Both the position numbers and the translations under genes were made by a program. The notes beneath the pieces were generated by a model, which had not been told where the DNA came from, did not search any database, and was given only the letters and a program-made list of their open reading frames with translations. This document shows, in pieces, positions 39,984 to 52,109 of a DNA stretch of 64,000 nucleotides; positions within the stretch are counted from its first letter, which is position 1, and the number at the start of each line of letters is the position of its first letter. This DNA is from Bufo bufo (Eukaryota > Chordata > Amphibia > Anura > Bufonidae). The stretch is from contig NC_053394.1 in assembly GCF_905171765.1 (NCBI RefSeq), forward strand, positions 164,145,183 through 164,209,182, in the 5' to 3' direction.

Positions 39984-40479
39984 TGTGCTGTTCCTTTCAT
40001 ATTGAATTTCTGCACTGTATTATTTCTTGTTTTACCTATGTTGTTTAAGTCTATTGTTCTCTGCTGCCATCTGCTGGCCGGAATTTGTATGCTGCACACC
40101 TCGTTCGTTGTCTATAAAGTTTTATCTCTGGGCGTGGTTTTAGCAGCCTTGGGCCTTGTCACTTCCTGTAGCCTTTTTCAGTGCTGCATTCTTTGTGACT
40201 GGAGACACACACCTTGGCTTGTGAAGGCATCAGTTTTTGACCAGCAGTTAGCCTCAGGAAAGACATCCGCATGACAGCATCTACTGTATTCCATCACTGT
40301 ATGTCACTGCTCTGGATCAAATAAACCCACGTTTGATTGCATCCTCATGTCTACGTCTGGATCCATCTAACCTGAGCATCTGCTGGTCCGGTCTGCTCCA
40401 CTGCTTGGATACGAAGGTAGGACAGTCACAAAGTCATTATCAGTTACACCTTCATTCGCCTTCATGTGGGGACAGAACA
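39984..40479 (+). repeat. BEL/Pao 3' LTR
   Basis: It is 496 bp, starting TGTGCTGTTCC directly after GACGGGGAG and ending GGACAGAACA before CTCGC. It lacks the 12-bp stretch present in the 5' LTR. Confidence 0.92.
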
Positions 40480-40960
40480 CTCGCCTCTGTGGTCTTGTGC
40501 CATACACTACTGAGGCCAGTGATTGGCTGCAGCCAAAACAATACGTCTCCGCTCAGCCTGGGGAACAGTGCTGGATCAGAGGTGAATTGGAAAAAGTAAG
40601 GTCCTTTTTTTTCGATTATTTTTCCAGGGTCCAGGTAGGTTAGATCTATATAAAAAAAAACTTGGACAACCCTTTTAAGCCTTATGATACCATGAGAGAG
40701 TCAACATTTGGATACAAAATCTAGCCATAAACCAGGGAGCATTGTACAAAGTCATTAGGGCAATATACTTGGTATAGGTGGTTACTCACAACAGTATATA
40801 TTTTTTTCAGTGTTTCAGTGTGCTGTCCGTTTTTAAACATCCATTTCTTTAAAGGATCCATGTGCCTGATCCGTGCAACTTACTGCAGGTCTTATTCAGG
40901 TCTATTGTTAATGGGAGTAAGAAAAATAAGTACACACAGATTTTTTATAGATAGAAAATC
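40480..40960. other. Flank of the BEL element with T2-like MITE end
   Basis: A right end ACAACCCTTTTAAG near 40,670 looks T2-like. It may be the right half of a MITE into which BEL inserted, but the left half is not clear. Confidence 0.4.
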
Positions 40961-40965
40961 AGGCA

Positions 40966-41412
40966 CTGGCATGTAACATATCCCTATCAGTAAAAAAAAA
41001 TTATCAAAAAATTCATGTTCACGGCACTCACCAATTGCAGTAACGTAACTTCTTTATTTTCACTTGAAAGATAGGTTACACGGGCTGGGGCGGACATGAA
41101 GCATAAGAATACTTAGATGAAGAATGCTTCATGTCCGCCCCAGCCCGTGTAACCTATCTTTCAAGTGAAAATAAAGAAGTTACGTTACTGCAATTGGTGA
41201 GTGCCGCTATTGTTTCTTATCTTTGGATCATACCTTGTTTTGCCTGACTGTATGTGAACCTAGGCCTAATCTTTTATAGGCACAATAAAACTTAGAATTT
41301 AAAACATATGCTAATTTGTGCATTTCACAAACACAGTCTAAACTTTCCCTCTCTACATGAATTTTTTGATAATTTTTTATTACTGATAGGGATATGTTAC
41401 ATGCCAGTGCCG
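40966..41412. repeat. Two-tier fold-back
   Basis: Outer arms pair ATGTAACATATCCCTATCAG (about 40,973) with CTGATAGGGATATGTTACAT (about 41,384). Inner arms 41,020-41,104 and 41,126-41,208 pair around TAAGAATACTTAGATGAAG. No gene is seen. Confidence 0.85.
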
Positions 41413-41587
41413 CTATTGTTTCTTATCTTTGGATCATACCTCGTTTTGCCTGGACTCTTTTTCATCTAACAGCAGAGCACCAACGTGTATTGCTATAATT
41501 GGACTGGGTTTCACAGTATACCGCCCCACACCTGGATTGGGTTTACAGCAGTGCCGCCTCACACCCCTTCGTATTTGTATTCACATA

Positions 41588-43232
41588 CAGCCAGGTCCAT
41601 AAATATTGGGACATCGACACAATTCTAACATTTTTGGCTCTATACACCACCACAATGGATTTGAAATGAAACGAACAAGATGTGCTTTAACTGCAGAATG
41701 TCAGCTTTAATTTGAGGGCATTTATATCCAAATTAGGTGAACAGTGTAGGAATAACAACAGTTTGCATATGTGCGTCCCACTTGTTAAGGGACCAAAAGT
41801 AATGGGACATAATAATAATCATAAATCAAACTTTCACTTTTTAATACTTGGTTGCAAATCCTTTGCAGTCAATTACAGCCTGAAGTCTAGAATCATAGAC
41901 ATCACCAGATGCTGGGTTTCATCCCTGGTTATGCTCTGCCAGGCCTCTACTGCAACTGTCTTCAGTTCCTGCTTGTTCTTGGGGCATTTTCCCTTCAGTT
42001 TTGTCTTCAGCAAGTGAAATGCATGCTCAATCGGATTCAGGTCAGGTGATTGACTTGGCCATTGCATAACATTCCACTTCTTTCCCTTAAAAACTCTTTG
42101 GTTGCTTTTGCGGTATGCTTTGGGTCATTGTCCATCTGCACTGTGAAGCGCCGTCCAATGGGTTCTGAAGCATTTGACTGAATATGAGCTGATAATATTG
42201 CCCGAAACACTTCAGAATTCATCCTGCTGCTTTTGTCAGCATTCACATCATCAATAAATACAAGAGAACCAGTTCCATTGGCAGCCATACATGCCGACGC
42301 CATGACACTACCACCACCATGCTTCACTGATGAGGTGGTATGCTTAGGATCATGAGCAGTTCCTTTCCTTCTCCATACTCTTCTCTTCCCATCACTCTAG
42401 TACAAGTTGATCTTGGTCTCATCTGTCCATAGGATGTAGTACCAGAACTGTGAAGGCTTTTTTTAGATGTCGCTTGGCAAACTCCAATCTAGCCTTCCTG
42501 TTTTTGAGGCTCACCAATGATTTACATCTTGTGGTGAACCCTCTGTATTCACTCTGGTGCAGTCTTCTCTTGATTGTTGACTTTGACACACATACACCTA
42601 CCTCCTGGAGAGTGTTCTTGATCTGGCCAACTGTTGTGAAGGGTGTTTTCTTCACCAGGGAAAGAATTCTTCGGTCATCCACCTCAGTTGTTTTCTGTGG
42701 TCTTCCGGGTCTTTTGGTGTTGCTGAGCTCACCGGTGCGTTCCTTCTTTTTAAGAATGTTCCAAACATTTTTGGTTACGCCTAATGTTTTTGGTATCTCT
42801 CTGATGGGTTTATTTAGTTTTTTCAGCCTAATGATGGCTTGCTTCACTGATAGTGACAGCTCTTTGGATCTCATCTTAAGAGTTGACAGCAACAGATTCC
42901 AAATGCAAATAGCACACTTGAAATGAACTCTGGACCTTTTATCTGCTCATTGTAATTGGGATAATGAGGGAATAACACACGCCTGGCCATGGAACAGCTG
43001 AGAAGTCAATTGTCCCATTACTTTTGGTCCCTTAACAAGTGGGAGGCACATATGCAAACTGTTGTAATTCCTACACCGTTCACCTGATTTGGATGTAAAT
43101 ACCCTTAAATTAAAGCTGACGGTCTGCAGTTAAAGCACATCTTGTTTGTTTCATTTCAAATGCATTGTAGTGGTGTATAGAGCCAAAAATTTCAAAATTG
43201 TGTTGATATCCCAATATTTATGGACCTGACTG
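41588..43232 (-). mobile_element. Tc1/mariner element with long inverted repeats
   Basis: Ends CAGCCAGGTCCATAAATATT and AATATTTATGGACCTGACTG lie inside TA (41586-41587, 43233-43234). The inverted repeats are about 210 bp, imperfect, ending near GGACCAAAAGTAATGGGAC. The transposase is on the minus strand. It is longer in its terminal repeats than simple Tc1 elements. Confidence 0.93.
41873..42892 (-). pseudogene. Tc1-like transposase, frameshifted
   Basis: Pieces in different frames cover the whole protein in order. The N-terminal helix-turn-helix region has LSVKQAIIRLKKLNKPIREI and a GRPQKTT hook, then GVCVSKSTIKRRLH. The first catalytic Asp is in LWTDETKIN near 42,418. The second is in VQMDNDPKHTAKAT near 42,150. 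The Glu is in SPDLNPIEHAF near 42,030, giving the DD34E arrangement. Breaks near 42,340-42,420 and 42,050-42,100 disrupt the frame, so this copy is inactive. Confidence 0.92.
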
Positions 43233-43234
43233 TA

Positions 43235-43645
43235 TGCACTTTTAATTCCAGCAGTCTGTTGCAGCGGAGGAACAGACTTCTGGAGTTCACTGTATCCAGC
43301 ATTGCCTACCGTGCACCGCAGTAACCTCATTCACTGTAATGGGATCTGACGGGGATCCGGCCGCTTTCCGGTATGTATGCTGGCTTAACAAAAAATGCTG
43401 CGTGTACTGCTCACTTATGAGGGCAACTATACTGTACAGTTGGCAATGAAATCTCTTAAGCAGGACATGGGCATCCGTGTTCTCAGTGGGCTGCCAGGAT
43501 CTCTCTTCAAGACTGAAACCCTTTCAGTCAACCAAGAAGAAGTTTTTACCTCTAATCTTCTTCATGCCCAAGATTTTCTTCACCTTGTACGTACCATCAG
43601 AGCTGACCGAGGAGACAGCAGGGGCAGACACTCTGGTAAAATCGG
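43235..43645. other. Unassigned sequence
   Basis: No gene is recognised. The GGATCCGGCCGCTTTCCGG words suggest a MITE remnant. Confidence 0.4.
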
Positions 43646-45051
43646 TTAAAGGGGTTTTCCAAGATTTTTTAACTAGGCCATCGGTATCTGATCAGTGGGA
43701 GTCTGACATCCGGGACCCCACCAATCAGCAGTTTTTTGAAGGCACCGGTGCTTGCAGTAGCGCCATGGCCTTCTCTCTGCTCGACAAGCACAGCGCCATC
43801 CATTTGATAGCCGCTGTGCTTAGTATTGCAGCTCAGCCCCATTTTCTGAAGTGGGGCTGAGCTGCACCTAGGCCATGTGACCAATGAACCAATGAACATG
43901 ACATCACATGACCTAGGGCAGTGGTGGGCATGCGCTACTTTTTTGCGGTGCGGAGGCACAGCCAGAAGCACCACGGAAGCACTCTGTAGCACTCATATCC
44001 CGGATCCTGGACCCATTCAAGTGAATGGGTCCATGATGCGGGCTGCACACGGCCGTGTGCAGCCCGCATCATGGACCCATTCACTTCAGCATGCGCTACT
44101 TTTTTGTGGTGCGGGCAGTCGGATGCGGATCGCGAACCCCATTCAAGTGAATGGGTCCACGATCCTCATGCAGCTGCCCCATGGTCTGTGTCCGTGCATT
44201 GCGGACCGCTATTTGCGGTCCGCAGCACAGGCACGGCGCCCTTACATTCGTGGGCATGAGCCCAGAGTGTGTTTTTACATACTTTTATATTTTCTTTTAT
44301 TTGGATCTTGATTATTATTTCAGTTTATCTTTATCATTTTTTACTTTTATTAAACTTGTCTGCAGACATTACTTTTGCTGTTTAAACACATGCCAAGTAA
44401 ATGCTGATGCCAAATAATTGAGTCACCTGTAGAAGGAGGTTCACTGACTCTGAAAGGAGGTAGAAGGAGGTACACTGACTCTGACCTTGTAGCCTGCAGC
44501 GGTGTTCTATCTCTGGCAGATTTCACTGCCTGGGAAGTTTTCAATACCCCTCGTCACTTCCTCTTCGTTCCGACGTCTACTCTGGAAGGAGGTGCGTACT
44601 GCCGGCCCTACTGTGATGCGCGTGCGCTAATACTAGTTATCTTGCCTGTGGGACGCATTTGCGTTCCACAAAGCAAGAGAGGGCGTGTCTGCTAACTAGT
44701 ATTAGCGCACGCGCATCACAGTAGGCCCTACTGTGATGTGCGTGCGTTTGCTTTGTGGAACGCAAATGCGTCCCACAGGCAAGATTCGATTCCTCTGTAG
44801 TGCAGGATGGGTCGCCGTGGGAAATAGCCGCATTGAAGGGTCTAAAGAGCCGCTTGTGGCTCGCGAGCCGCACTTTGCCGACCACTTACCTAGGGAAAGC
44901 TGCGAGAAGGCCGCGGTGCTACTGCAAGCGCCAGTGCCTTAAACAGTTGATAGGCGGGGGTCCCAAGTGTTGGACCCTCCACTAATCAGATACTGATGAC
45001 CTTTCCTCAGGATAGGTCATCAGTTCAAAAATCTCAGAAAAACCCTTTTAA
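43646..45051. mobile_element. T2-like MITE with nested fold-backs
   Basis: Ends TTAAAGGGGTTTTCCAAG and AGAAAAACCCTTTTAA have TTAA at both sides. The inner arms continue with GGCCATCGGTATCTGATCAG and the complementary ACTGATGACC side. Insertions lie within: fold-backs at about 43,915-44,265 (GACCCATTCA words) and about 44,600-44,785 (GCGCGTGCGCTAATACTAGT arms). Confidence 0.7.
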
Positions 45052-45059
45052 AGACCAAT

Positions 45060-45760
45060 GGCTTGAGGAGAGAGACATACAAAATTCATAATGGACCGGG
45101 TTCAATTGCTTAAACATCTTGAAAGGACCAAGAAATCAACATGCCAAGTTGTACGAGGATACCTTGAGTCTGATATTCTTAGCAGATAGCCAGACCTTCT
45201 TCTCTCAAGAAAAATGAGATGGGAACCTACGCTTACGATCAGCAAACTTTTTTATCCAAACAGATGCTTGTAGTAGAGAGTAGAGTTTTCTGCCAGATCT
45301 TAGAGAAATTTTCAAAAGAGGAGTCTGCTGCCAGGGAATACAGATACAGGGAGGGGAGCCGTAGCTGGTGGCTATACGCAATGAAGAAGGGAGACTTGCT
45401 GGTGGATTAATTCTGCCCATGGGAGCAAAGTGGCCCAGTTCTACTGACATGCAGAGGTGAGGTGGCATAAATAGTTGTCCGAGACTTGATTTATGTACTC
45501 AACCTGCGGAGGCTAAGCAGATGAGAAATCCAATTTGATGTCCAGAAGTTTGCAAAAAGCTGTCCAGAACTTGGACATGAACTGAACTCCAAAGTCAGAC
45601 ACAATGTGCAATGGTAATCCATAAATATGGAAAATGTGTTCCACCAACAATTTTGCTACGTGACTGGCAGATGGTAGACCAGGAAGAGGCATGAAGTGGG
45701 CCATTTTCGAGAAACGATTGTTGAAGAATCAGGATTAGATCCGATAGTCAGCCATGTTGT
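45060..45760 (-). pseudogene. Ty3/Gypsy integrase remnant
   Basis: The minus strand reads MAHFMPLPGLPSA then the HGLP-type HIYGLPLHIVSDFGVQFMSK and LLDIKLDFSSA, the central integrase core around the second catalytic Asp of Gypsy elements. Downstream frames show VWIKKFADRKRR, the region before the C-terminal domain. Stops and frame changes are present and no RT or LTR is attached, so this is a fragment. Confidence 0.85.
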
Positions 45761-45946
45761 ATCAAGCAGACATCTTGTGTCCTTGCTATAGAAAGGAGTT
45801 TAGTTGAGGAATTAATTATCGTGTTGAAGTACATTGTGATGTGATCTAGTGGTAGGAGATTTAAGTAATGGATTAAAGGGTCATGATGTTGTCGGGGGGT
45901 AATAATTCAATTAAGAATTATTAACTATGGTCATAAAAAAAGAAAA

Positions 45947-46615
45947 TGTCACTACCAGAGCTTTGAGACGTTCTCACAGCTCTGTTTCTCCACCCCTGTG
46001 ATGATGTCACTTCTAGAGCTTGGAGGAGTTCTCACTGCTCTGTTTCTCCGCCCCTGTGATGAGCTCTTTACTTTCTGTTTCCTTCCTCTCAGCTGTTCCT
46101 CCTGCGTTTGATTTACCTGCCTTTAAATCACCCCTACTCCTTTTGTAGGCTGTGGATTATATTTCTCATTTGAGTTGTAGCTCTTGCTTGAGTATCTTCC
46201 CTTGTATGCTATCCTTTCACTGGACCTGTGTTCTGCTGCAGCAAGTACTCCGGATATTGCCAGCCTGTCTTTGGATCCGTCTTCACGGCGGCTGCAGCTC
46301 CTTCAGCTAAGTGTGCAGACATTGTACTGTATCTGTGTGTTTTCTGACTGGATTCGAGGCGACCACGGTTCCCTCAATATACTGAGCAGGGCACCGGTGG
46401 CCGTGCCCCTTCCACTATTGTAGGGGTTACAGTGGTCATCAGTCTTAGGTACGTGGGCATGCCTCGTTCCACCTTTTGGATCCGGGCATGGGCTTAGCAG
46501 CATAGGGAGAGCTTTGAGGGTCTGACAGGGGTCACCCTTTATCCTCCCTGGTTTGGGTCCGGTCAGTAGCTCTATTTTCTGTGCATGCTCTTGTTGCTCA
46601 CATACAGCCGTGACA
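45947..46615 (+). mobile_element. Solo LTR, probably Gypsy-type
   Basis: The 669-bp unit begins TGTCACTACCAGAGC and ends CAGCCGTGACA, so the tips TGTCA and TGACA are inverted. An exact 5-bp duplication GAAAA is at 45942-45946 and 46616-46620. There is no internal domain. It may be related to the nearby Gypsy integrase remnant, but orientation and link are not proven. Confidence 0.85.
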
Positions 46616-47036
46616 GAAAATTTATAAAATTTGTCATAAATTCTTAAAATCATGACCTGGTGAATTGTAGACAACCTAATTGATACAATTCACGCCTGAG
46701 TCCGACTATTTCCTCAGATAAATAAGTTATTTTTGACGTGAGATGACGTTAATGATAAAATGTAGTTCTGCATTATACAATAATACACAGGTATTATAAA
46801 AATATACTGAGCAAACAATAGGGCGGTGGCTCACTCTAGACGGAGATGTGGAGCAGGTGCTACTAGCCCAAAATGAGGGACACCCACCCTCAGAAAGGTA
46901 AATGGGTAAAACTAAAATAATGGGCGAGCACACTTCATTTGTATCATAGAGTGCATAAAATTTAATTAAATCCAATAAATCGACACGTGTATAAACATAA
47001 AATCAAGTCATGCAATAATAAAATACAATAAAATAT
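46616..47036. other. Unassigned AT-rich sequence
   Basis: No gene is seen. A short inverted repeat TGAATTGTAGACAACC and GATACAATTCACG lies near 46,660-46,695. Confidence 0.4.
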
Positions 47037-48708
47037 CATAAAACTTGTGTACTTGGAATAATACACTTATATAGAAACCGCAGGTGAATGGGATGGTTTG
47101 CACAATGCACTGAGATCCAATTGCTGGTATTTGGACCAGAATGTCATATACCCATTGGTATCATATGGAAGTCCGCTAGTTTAGTGAGATATCTCAAATT
47201 CTCCTGTCCAGGAGATCTCCAATCACAGGTCTATTGCACAGATAAAGCACCAAAGATATATGCTGGTGTTAGCTCCAATATAAATAGAAAGTATAAGGAT
47301 CACCTATTTCAGTCTCTTGTATATTCCCCAAAACTTTGGGTGCTGGTTTTGTACACCAGTTTGCTGAATAGTGTTACAAAGTCCCTTAATCACTGTAAAT
47401 ATTGCAGCTTGTGTATGAAAGCTTCTTACCTCCCTCGTGGTGGACGGGCTGTTTCCAGCGTGAGTCGGGCAGCGCGGGACACTGCCGGCGTCTGACTACG
47501 TTCAGCTGCAGCTGACTTACCCGAAGTCTCACAGGATTTCCAAACGGGATTTCGTCCGGCACAAAAGAGAGGGTACAGTGAATCGCCAATATATTTCTAG
47601 TTATTGGAAAAGTCCTTCGATTCAATTTCACAGCATGGCCATGCTTGTAGACGTGGAGGTGCTTTTGTTACAGGTGTGTGATCCGGCCCATACGCGTTTC
47701 GGGAACGCTCCTTCCCTTCATCAGTGGTGTCACATCACCTGTGAGCCTCCACCTTTTATATCTTGAATAGCACCAAAATATGGATCACTGGATTGTTTCT
47801 TCTGGAATATAGGCATGTGTTTTTAGTGCATACACTTACTATACATCTATTTGGATACTTTTGCGGTTTTTTGTATCTCACTTGTTACTCCCGTCATTAT
47901 ACATATATCTATTTGAACACAATTTATCATATAGATTGCACTTCAAGATTATTCAATCTTGAAGCGCCAGATGTAGGTCCCTGGATTCCTTCTTCTGAGA
48001 AATCGGCACGCATTTCTTACATGCGTTTTTTGTGCATGCGGTTCCTAAGCGTTATTTTAGTACTCATGCGTTTTTTTACTTCACTTATTCCTTCTATCAA
48101 TCTAAACAGATCTATGTGAACAGGATTTGTAATATAGATAGCATATCGGAGTTAACCAATATTAAAGTTACATTTTATAAATTCACTTATTACTCCCGTT
48201 TGGAAATCCTGTGAGACTTCGGGTAAGTCAGCTGCAGCTGAACGTAGTCAGACGCCGGCAGTGTCCCGCGCTGCCCGACTCACGCTGGAAACAGCCCGTC
48301 CACCACGAGGGAGGTAAGAAGCTTTCATACACAAGCTGCAATATTTACAGTGATTACGGGACTTTGTAACACTATTCAGCAAACTGGTGTACAAAACCAG
48401 CACCCAAAGTTTTGGGGAATATACAAGAGACTGAAATAGGTGATCCTTATACTTTCTATTTATATTGGAGCTACCACCAGCATATATCTTTGGTGCTTTA
48501 TCTGTGCAATAGACCTGTGATTGGAGATCTCCTGGACAGGAGAATTTGAGATATCTCACTAAACTAGCGGACTTCCATATGATACCAATGGGTATATGAC
48601 ATTCTGGTCCAAATACCAGCAATTGGATCTCAGTGCATTGTGCAAACCATCCCATTCACCTGCGGTTTCTATATAAGTGTATTATTCCAAGTACATAAGT
48701 TTTATATA
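47037..48708. mobile_element. Large fold-back element, 0.5-kb arms
   Basis: Arms 47037-47548 and 48194-48708 are near-identical inverted copies separated by a spacer of about 645 bp. The spacer has GCGTTTCGGGAACGCTCC followed by CTTCATCAGTGG (47,692-47,725). The 135-codon frames seen in each arm mirror each other and carry no known domain. No target duplication was pinned down. Confidence 0.88.
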
Positions 48709-48745
48709 GAATGCTAAATACATTCTGCCCCCCCTAACCAACTAC

Positions 48746-49349
48746 TGTCAGGGAACCAGGGGGGCTGTTTCGCATCGGGTTCGCAGGCGCGGGCGGCGGG
48801 CGCAGATAGCTCCTCCTCTTCCTCCTGACAGGACACCTGACGTCAATGTGGCCAGTGCGCCTGCGCGAGTCGGACGCCGGGTGCCCGTACGCGGTACACA
48901 AGCCGCGTGCGCAGGGATACAAGCGTAGTGCACATGCTCCACTCCAGACCACAGGTGCTACTCAGGCTGGGGGAGGGCTTCAGCCTCCGTCACCGCCCTC
49001 AGCCTTATGATTGGCTTCTGACTAAGGAAGCCTCCTGGTTGCCCGGCAACCAGGGGGGCGGTCCTGGGTTCACTGTGTACTTAAAGCCAGTCAGAGCCTT
49101 GACTCATTGCTGAGTTATTCAACCTTATGGTGAACACCCAGCTCCCTCCTGTGAACCTGTTGTTTAATCTGACTTCCCAGCTACCGACTCCTTGCCTGTT
49201 TCCTCGATTACGAATTCTGCTGCCCGCCACGACCTGGAACTGGAACCGACTACCCGATTGGATTGACCTTTTTGTACTACGCTAATTTTTGGGATTATTT
49301 CGTCCCTGCCAAAGGATTCCATACCTGATCCACTATTCCAGTCCTGACA
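48746..49349 (+). mobile_element. Solo LTR, probably Gypsy-type
   Basis: The 604-bp unit begins TGTCAGGGAACC and ends CCAGTCCTGACA. It is flanked by an exact 5-bp duplication ACTAC at 48741-48745 and 49350-49354. It is GC-rich at the 5' side. No internal domain is present. Confidence 0.87.
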
Positions 49350-49354
49350 ACTAC

Positions 49355-50479
49355 ACATCACATGGCTTCAAGATGGGCACTTCCATCCAAGGATATAACT
49401 TAGAAGAGATAACTGTATCCTTCAGCCCCATCCTGGACTATTTTCACATATATGACTTTGGTAAGACTATTAAGACAAATAACAGGGATCTAGGATCTTA
49501 AATGGGAAGGACTTGAAATAAGTCTTTCCTGTGGGAATCCATCACTTAGCTTGGCGAAGAATGTTCTATCAATATATATATAAGCAATTATTTAATGCTT
49601 AGCTAGATTATGAGTCTAGATTCTTCTGCAGGTAGAATGAAGCCTCACAATATCCTAAGACTACATCTCAATATGGAGATGATCAATTAATTTAATTATT
49701 TATTTATTCGCCAATCTAGATGGGATAATTTCACCCACACTATCAAATTAGTCTTAATAAAAATTAAATATCATTTTCTGTGTCTCTTACCAAGTCCTAG
49801 TAGGAATCTCACTTCTGCTCCTAGGAAAGCTGGGTGGTCCATCATAGCGCATCTCACCATGGCTTTCATCTTGATGGACCCCTTTAGAAAGCTCAACTTC
49901 CCTTCTCTCTCTCTTCCTTTTTTTCTCCTTTGTGTATGGTTTACGATCACAAACTTATCAGTTAGACACACCTTCCTAGTTTGGATCTTTCCAATCATTG
50001 TCGGATGGGCGTGACCATTGATAAAAATGTGACATCATAATCTTACCCAGAATGCACTTTTGCTACTGTTGTATTGTCACCTACTGATATCTAGGTGGCA
50101 CTGCTGTATAAGCTATTTGCATCATAGTATAAAGGGTTAACTTATGTAAGTCTGAATAAAATGTATTTTATACATTTGACCTTAAAAGCTTTAATTCAAA
50201 GCTATAGGGATTATTTCTGACATTTGTAGCAATTAGAGACAGACCTCTAGGCGTCTCTCTGAATGTTTCACACACTGTTGATTTATGGACCATATAGTAT
50301 AAATGGCCTTGTTTTCTCACAGAGATAGTACCTCCTGTCATACCAAATATGTGATTAATTGTTACAAAACATACATCTTCACAGACACTCTTTTAGAGAC
50401 GAATATTCTCCTAATGAGAAATATATATAATATACTGGATACATGTTGTCTTGATAACATATAACAATATAATATAAAG

Positions 50480-50516
<37 letters not shown>

Positions 50517-51439
50517 CTACTGATTGTCTTATGCTAAGGACTAACTAAGGCTCATTAATGAATACATAAATATTATATATTTTGCTTCATTAATAAATGC
50601 CTAATTGTATAGGTAATTATCATCAGCTGCATAGAGCTTATCTTTATCTCCCGTCATAAATTTATAAGTAGACAAGGAGGATTCTTCTCAGATTGGTACA
50701 TTCATGAGAAGAATAACACTAAAGGTTATAAACCTTTGTACGACCTTACTTTGGCCTACTCAAGACATACAAAATTGTAACTATAGTCGAGTATGGCTCT
50801 TAAAGGAAATTAACATCCATCTTGACTATGAATGAATTGGATATCAATGCATTTACCTATGAAAAGGCACAACAATGTAAGGGTGACCTTGAGAAAGTAA
50901 ATGGTATATGTATTAATGGTAGACATCTTGGCTGGAATAAAAATACTTGTTTACTGAAATTGTAGAAGTTCATTGAAATGTTTATGATTATGTTTGACCC
51001 TTGGTGTTGGGATAGGTAATAAATAAGGATGACCAATTCAAGTGTTAATGGTCCATATGTCTCCTTGGAGAAGGAGAATGGAGACAAGGACTAAAACTAG
51101 AGAATATTGATGAATGACCCAAGGGAACAAATTACTTATGCATGACGTGTTATGATAAAAGTTGTTGGAGGCGTAACTTATGTACATCAATGTATATGAA
51201 TAGTAAAATATTTCTGATGACATATGTTATGTATAATAATGATGTAGTGAGGTAATCTGTGTGTAAACATTGATGTCTAGCTACCACCCAGATGACTGTT
51301 TAGTCATAAGAAGGAGGCAAATCAGTGATGAAATTAATATAGAAATATTTGTAGTTGAAATCCGCTCGCATCAGCCTTTGTGTAAGGAAAGGCAAATCTC
51401 TCAACCACAGTCAGACAACAGTGTTTACATCTTGAATTC
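49355..51439. other. AT-rich intergenic sequence, no gene seen
   Basis: Two kilobases of AT-rich DNA lack any supported gene. A TA dinucleotide run is at 50,481-50,513. A GTCTGAATAAAATGTATTTT segment near 50,150 looks like a poly-A signal region of an unidentified LTR or transcript. Confidence 0.45.
50481..50513. repeat. (TA)n microsatellite
   Basis: About sixteen TA units in a row lie within AT-rich DNA. Confidence 0.97.
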
Positions 51440-52078
51440 TTGCTGAGCACTCCCCCTCCTCCACAGTCTGCTCACCTTTTATTTAGTCACAGTAACAATA
51501 GAAAAGGGGCTGGCCCATCACCCGACCACTTACTAAATGTAACAAGGATGCAGGAAGTGATGACATACAGGAAGTGATGACATAGGAAGACAAGACACCA
51601 TCATTTAGAATAACATAGCTAGCTAACAAACACATGTATCCTATAACCACTGGAGTTAACTTTATCCAGCCTTGCTCAGTGATCAATGCCAGATAAAGTT
51701 TCTATGATCCTCATGCATGTTTATTTACAGGACAACGTCATTATCTCCAGCGGCTCATCAGGCGCACTAGAGACAAAAAACGCACGTTCCTTTCATTTAT
51801 TGTTCTCTTAACAAATGCATCCACGCCAAGCCGGCGGGGGCCCTAGCCGGCGTCCATACATCAGCCAACAAAACACTGCTCTGCTGAACACATCAGTCTC
51901 CCCTGGCCCACAGCCCAGTGCTTAGAACATGGACCATTCGCCGACGGAGACCTCTGCGCCCAGCAGCTGTGACAGGACATACACAGAAAGATATCCACTC
52001 CAATGGTTTACCCTGACACTGAGAGACATGATGACAATACACAATTAGAAACACATCCTAATAAAAATTTCCACAACA
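51440..52078 (-). repeat. Probable 3' LTR of a minus-strand endogenous retrovirus
   Basis: On the minus strand a polypurine tract (GACAAAGAGGAGGGAA, 52,079-52,095) is followed by TGTTGTGGAAATTTTTATT, a plausible LTR start. AATAAA signals occur further down, at about 51,480 and 51,800. A 70-bp segment (about 51,612-51,681) reappears at 63,928-64,000, possibly the other LTR. The left limit is a guess; no target duplication was found. Confidence 0.5.
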
Positions 52079-52109
52079 TTCCCTCCTCTTTGTCATATGC
52101 TCCCCAGTG

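Larger units (their letters stand above)
29448..40479 (+). mobile_element. BEL/Pao LTR retrotransposon, defective, with nested insertions
   Basis: The LTRs are 29448-29955 and 39984-40479. The 5-bp duplication CTCGC lies at 29443-29447 and 40480-40484, which is typical of BEL/Pao. Coding order is gag, protease, RT and RNase H, on the plus strand. Integrase is missing between about 39,850 and the polypurine-like GACGGGGAG before the 3' LTR. Two insertions lie inside: 30256-33994 in the leader and 36198-37108 in gag. Without them the element is about 6.4 kb. Two frameshifts (about 37,310 and 37,860) show it is not autonomous. Confidence 0.93.

Noticed and set aside
47088..48655. Two 135-codon frames, almost identical
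   Set aside because: They are the two arms of one fold-back read in opposite directions; no domain is visible.
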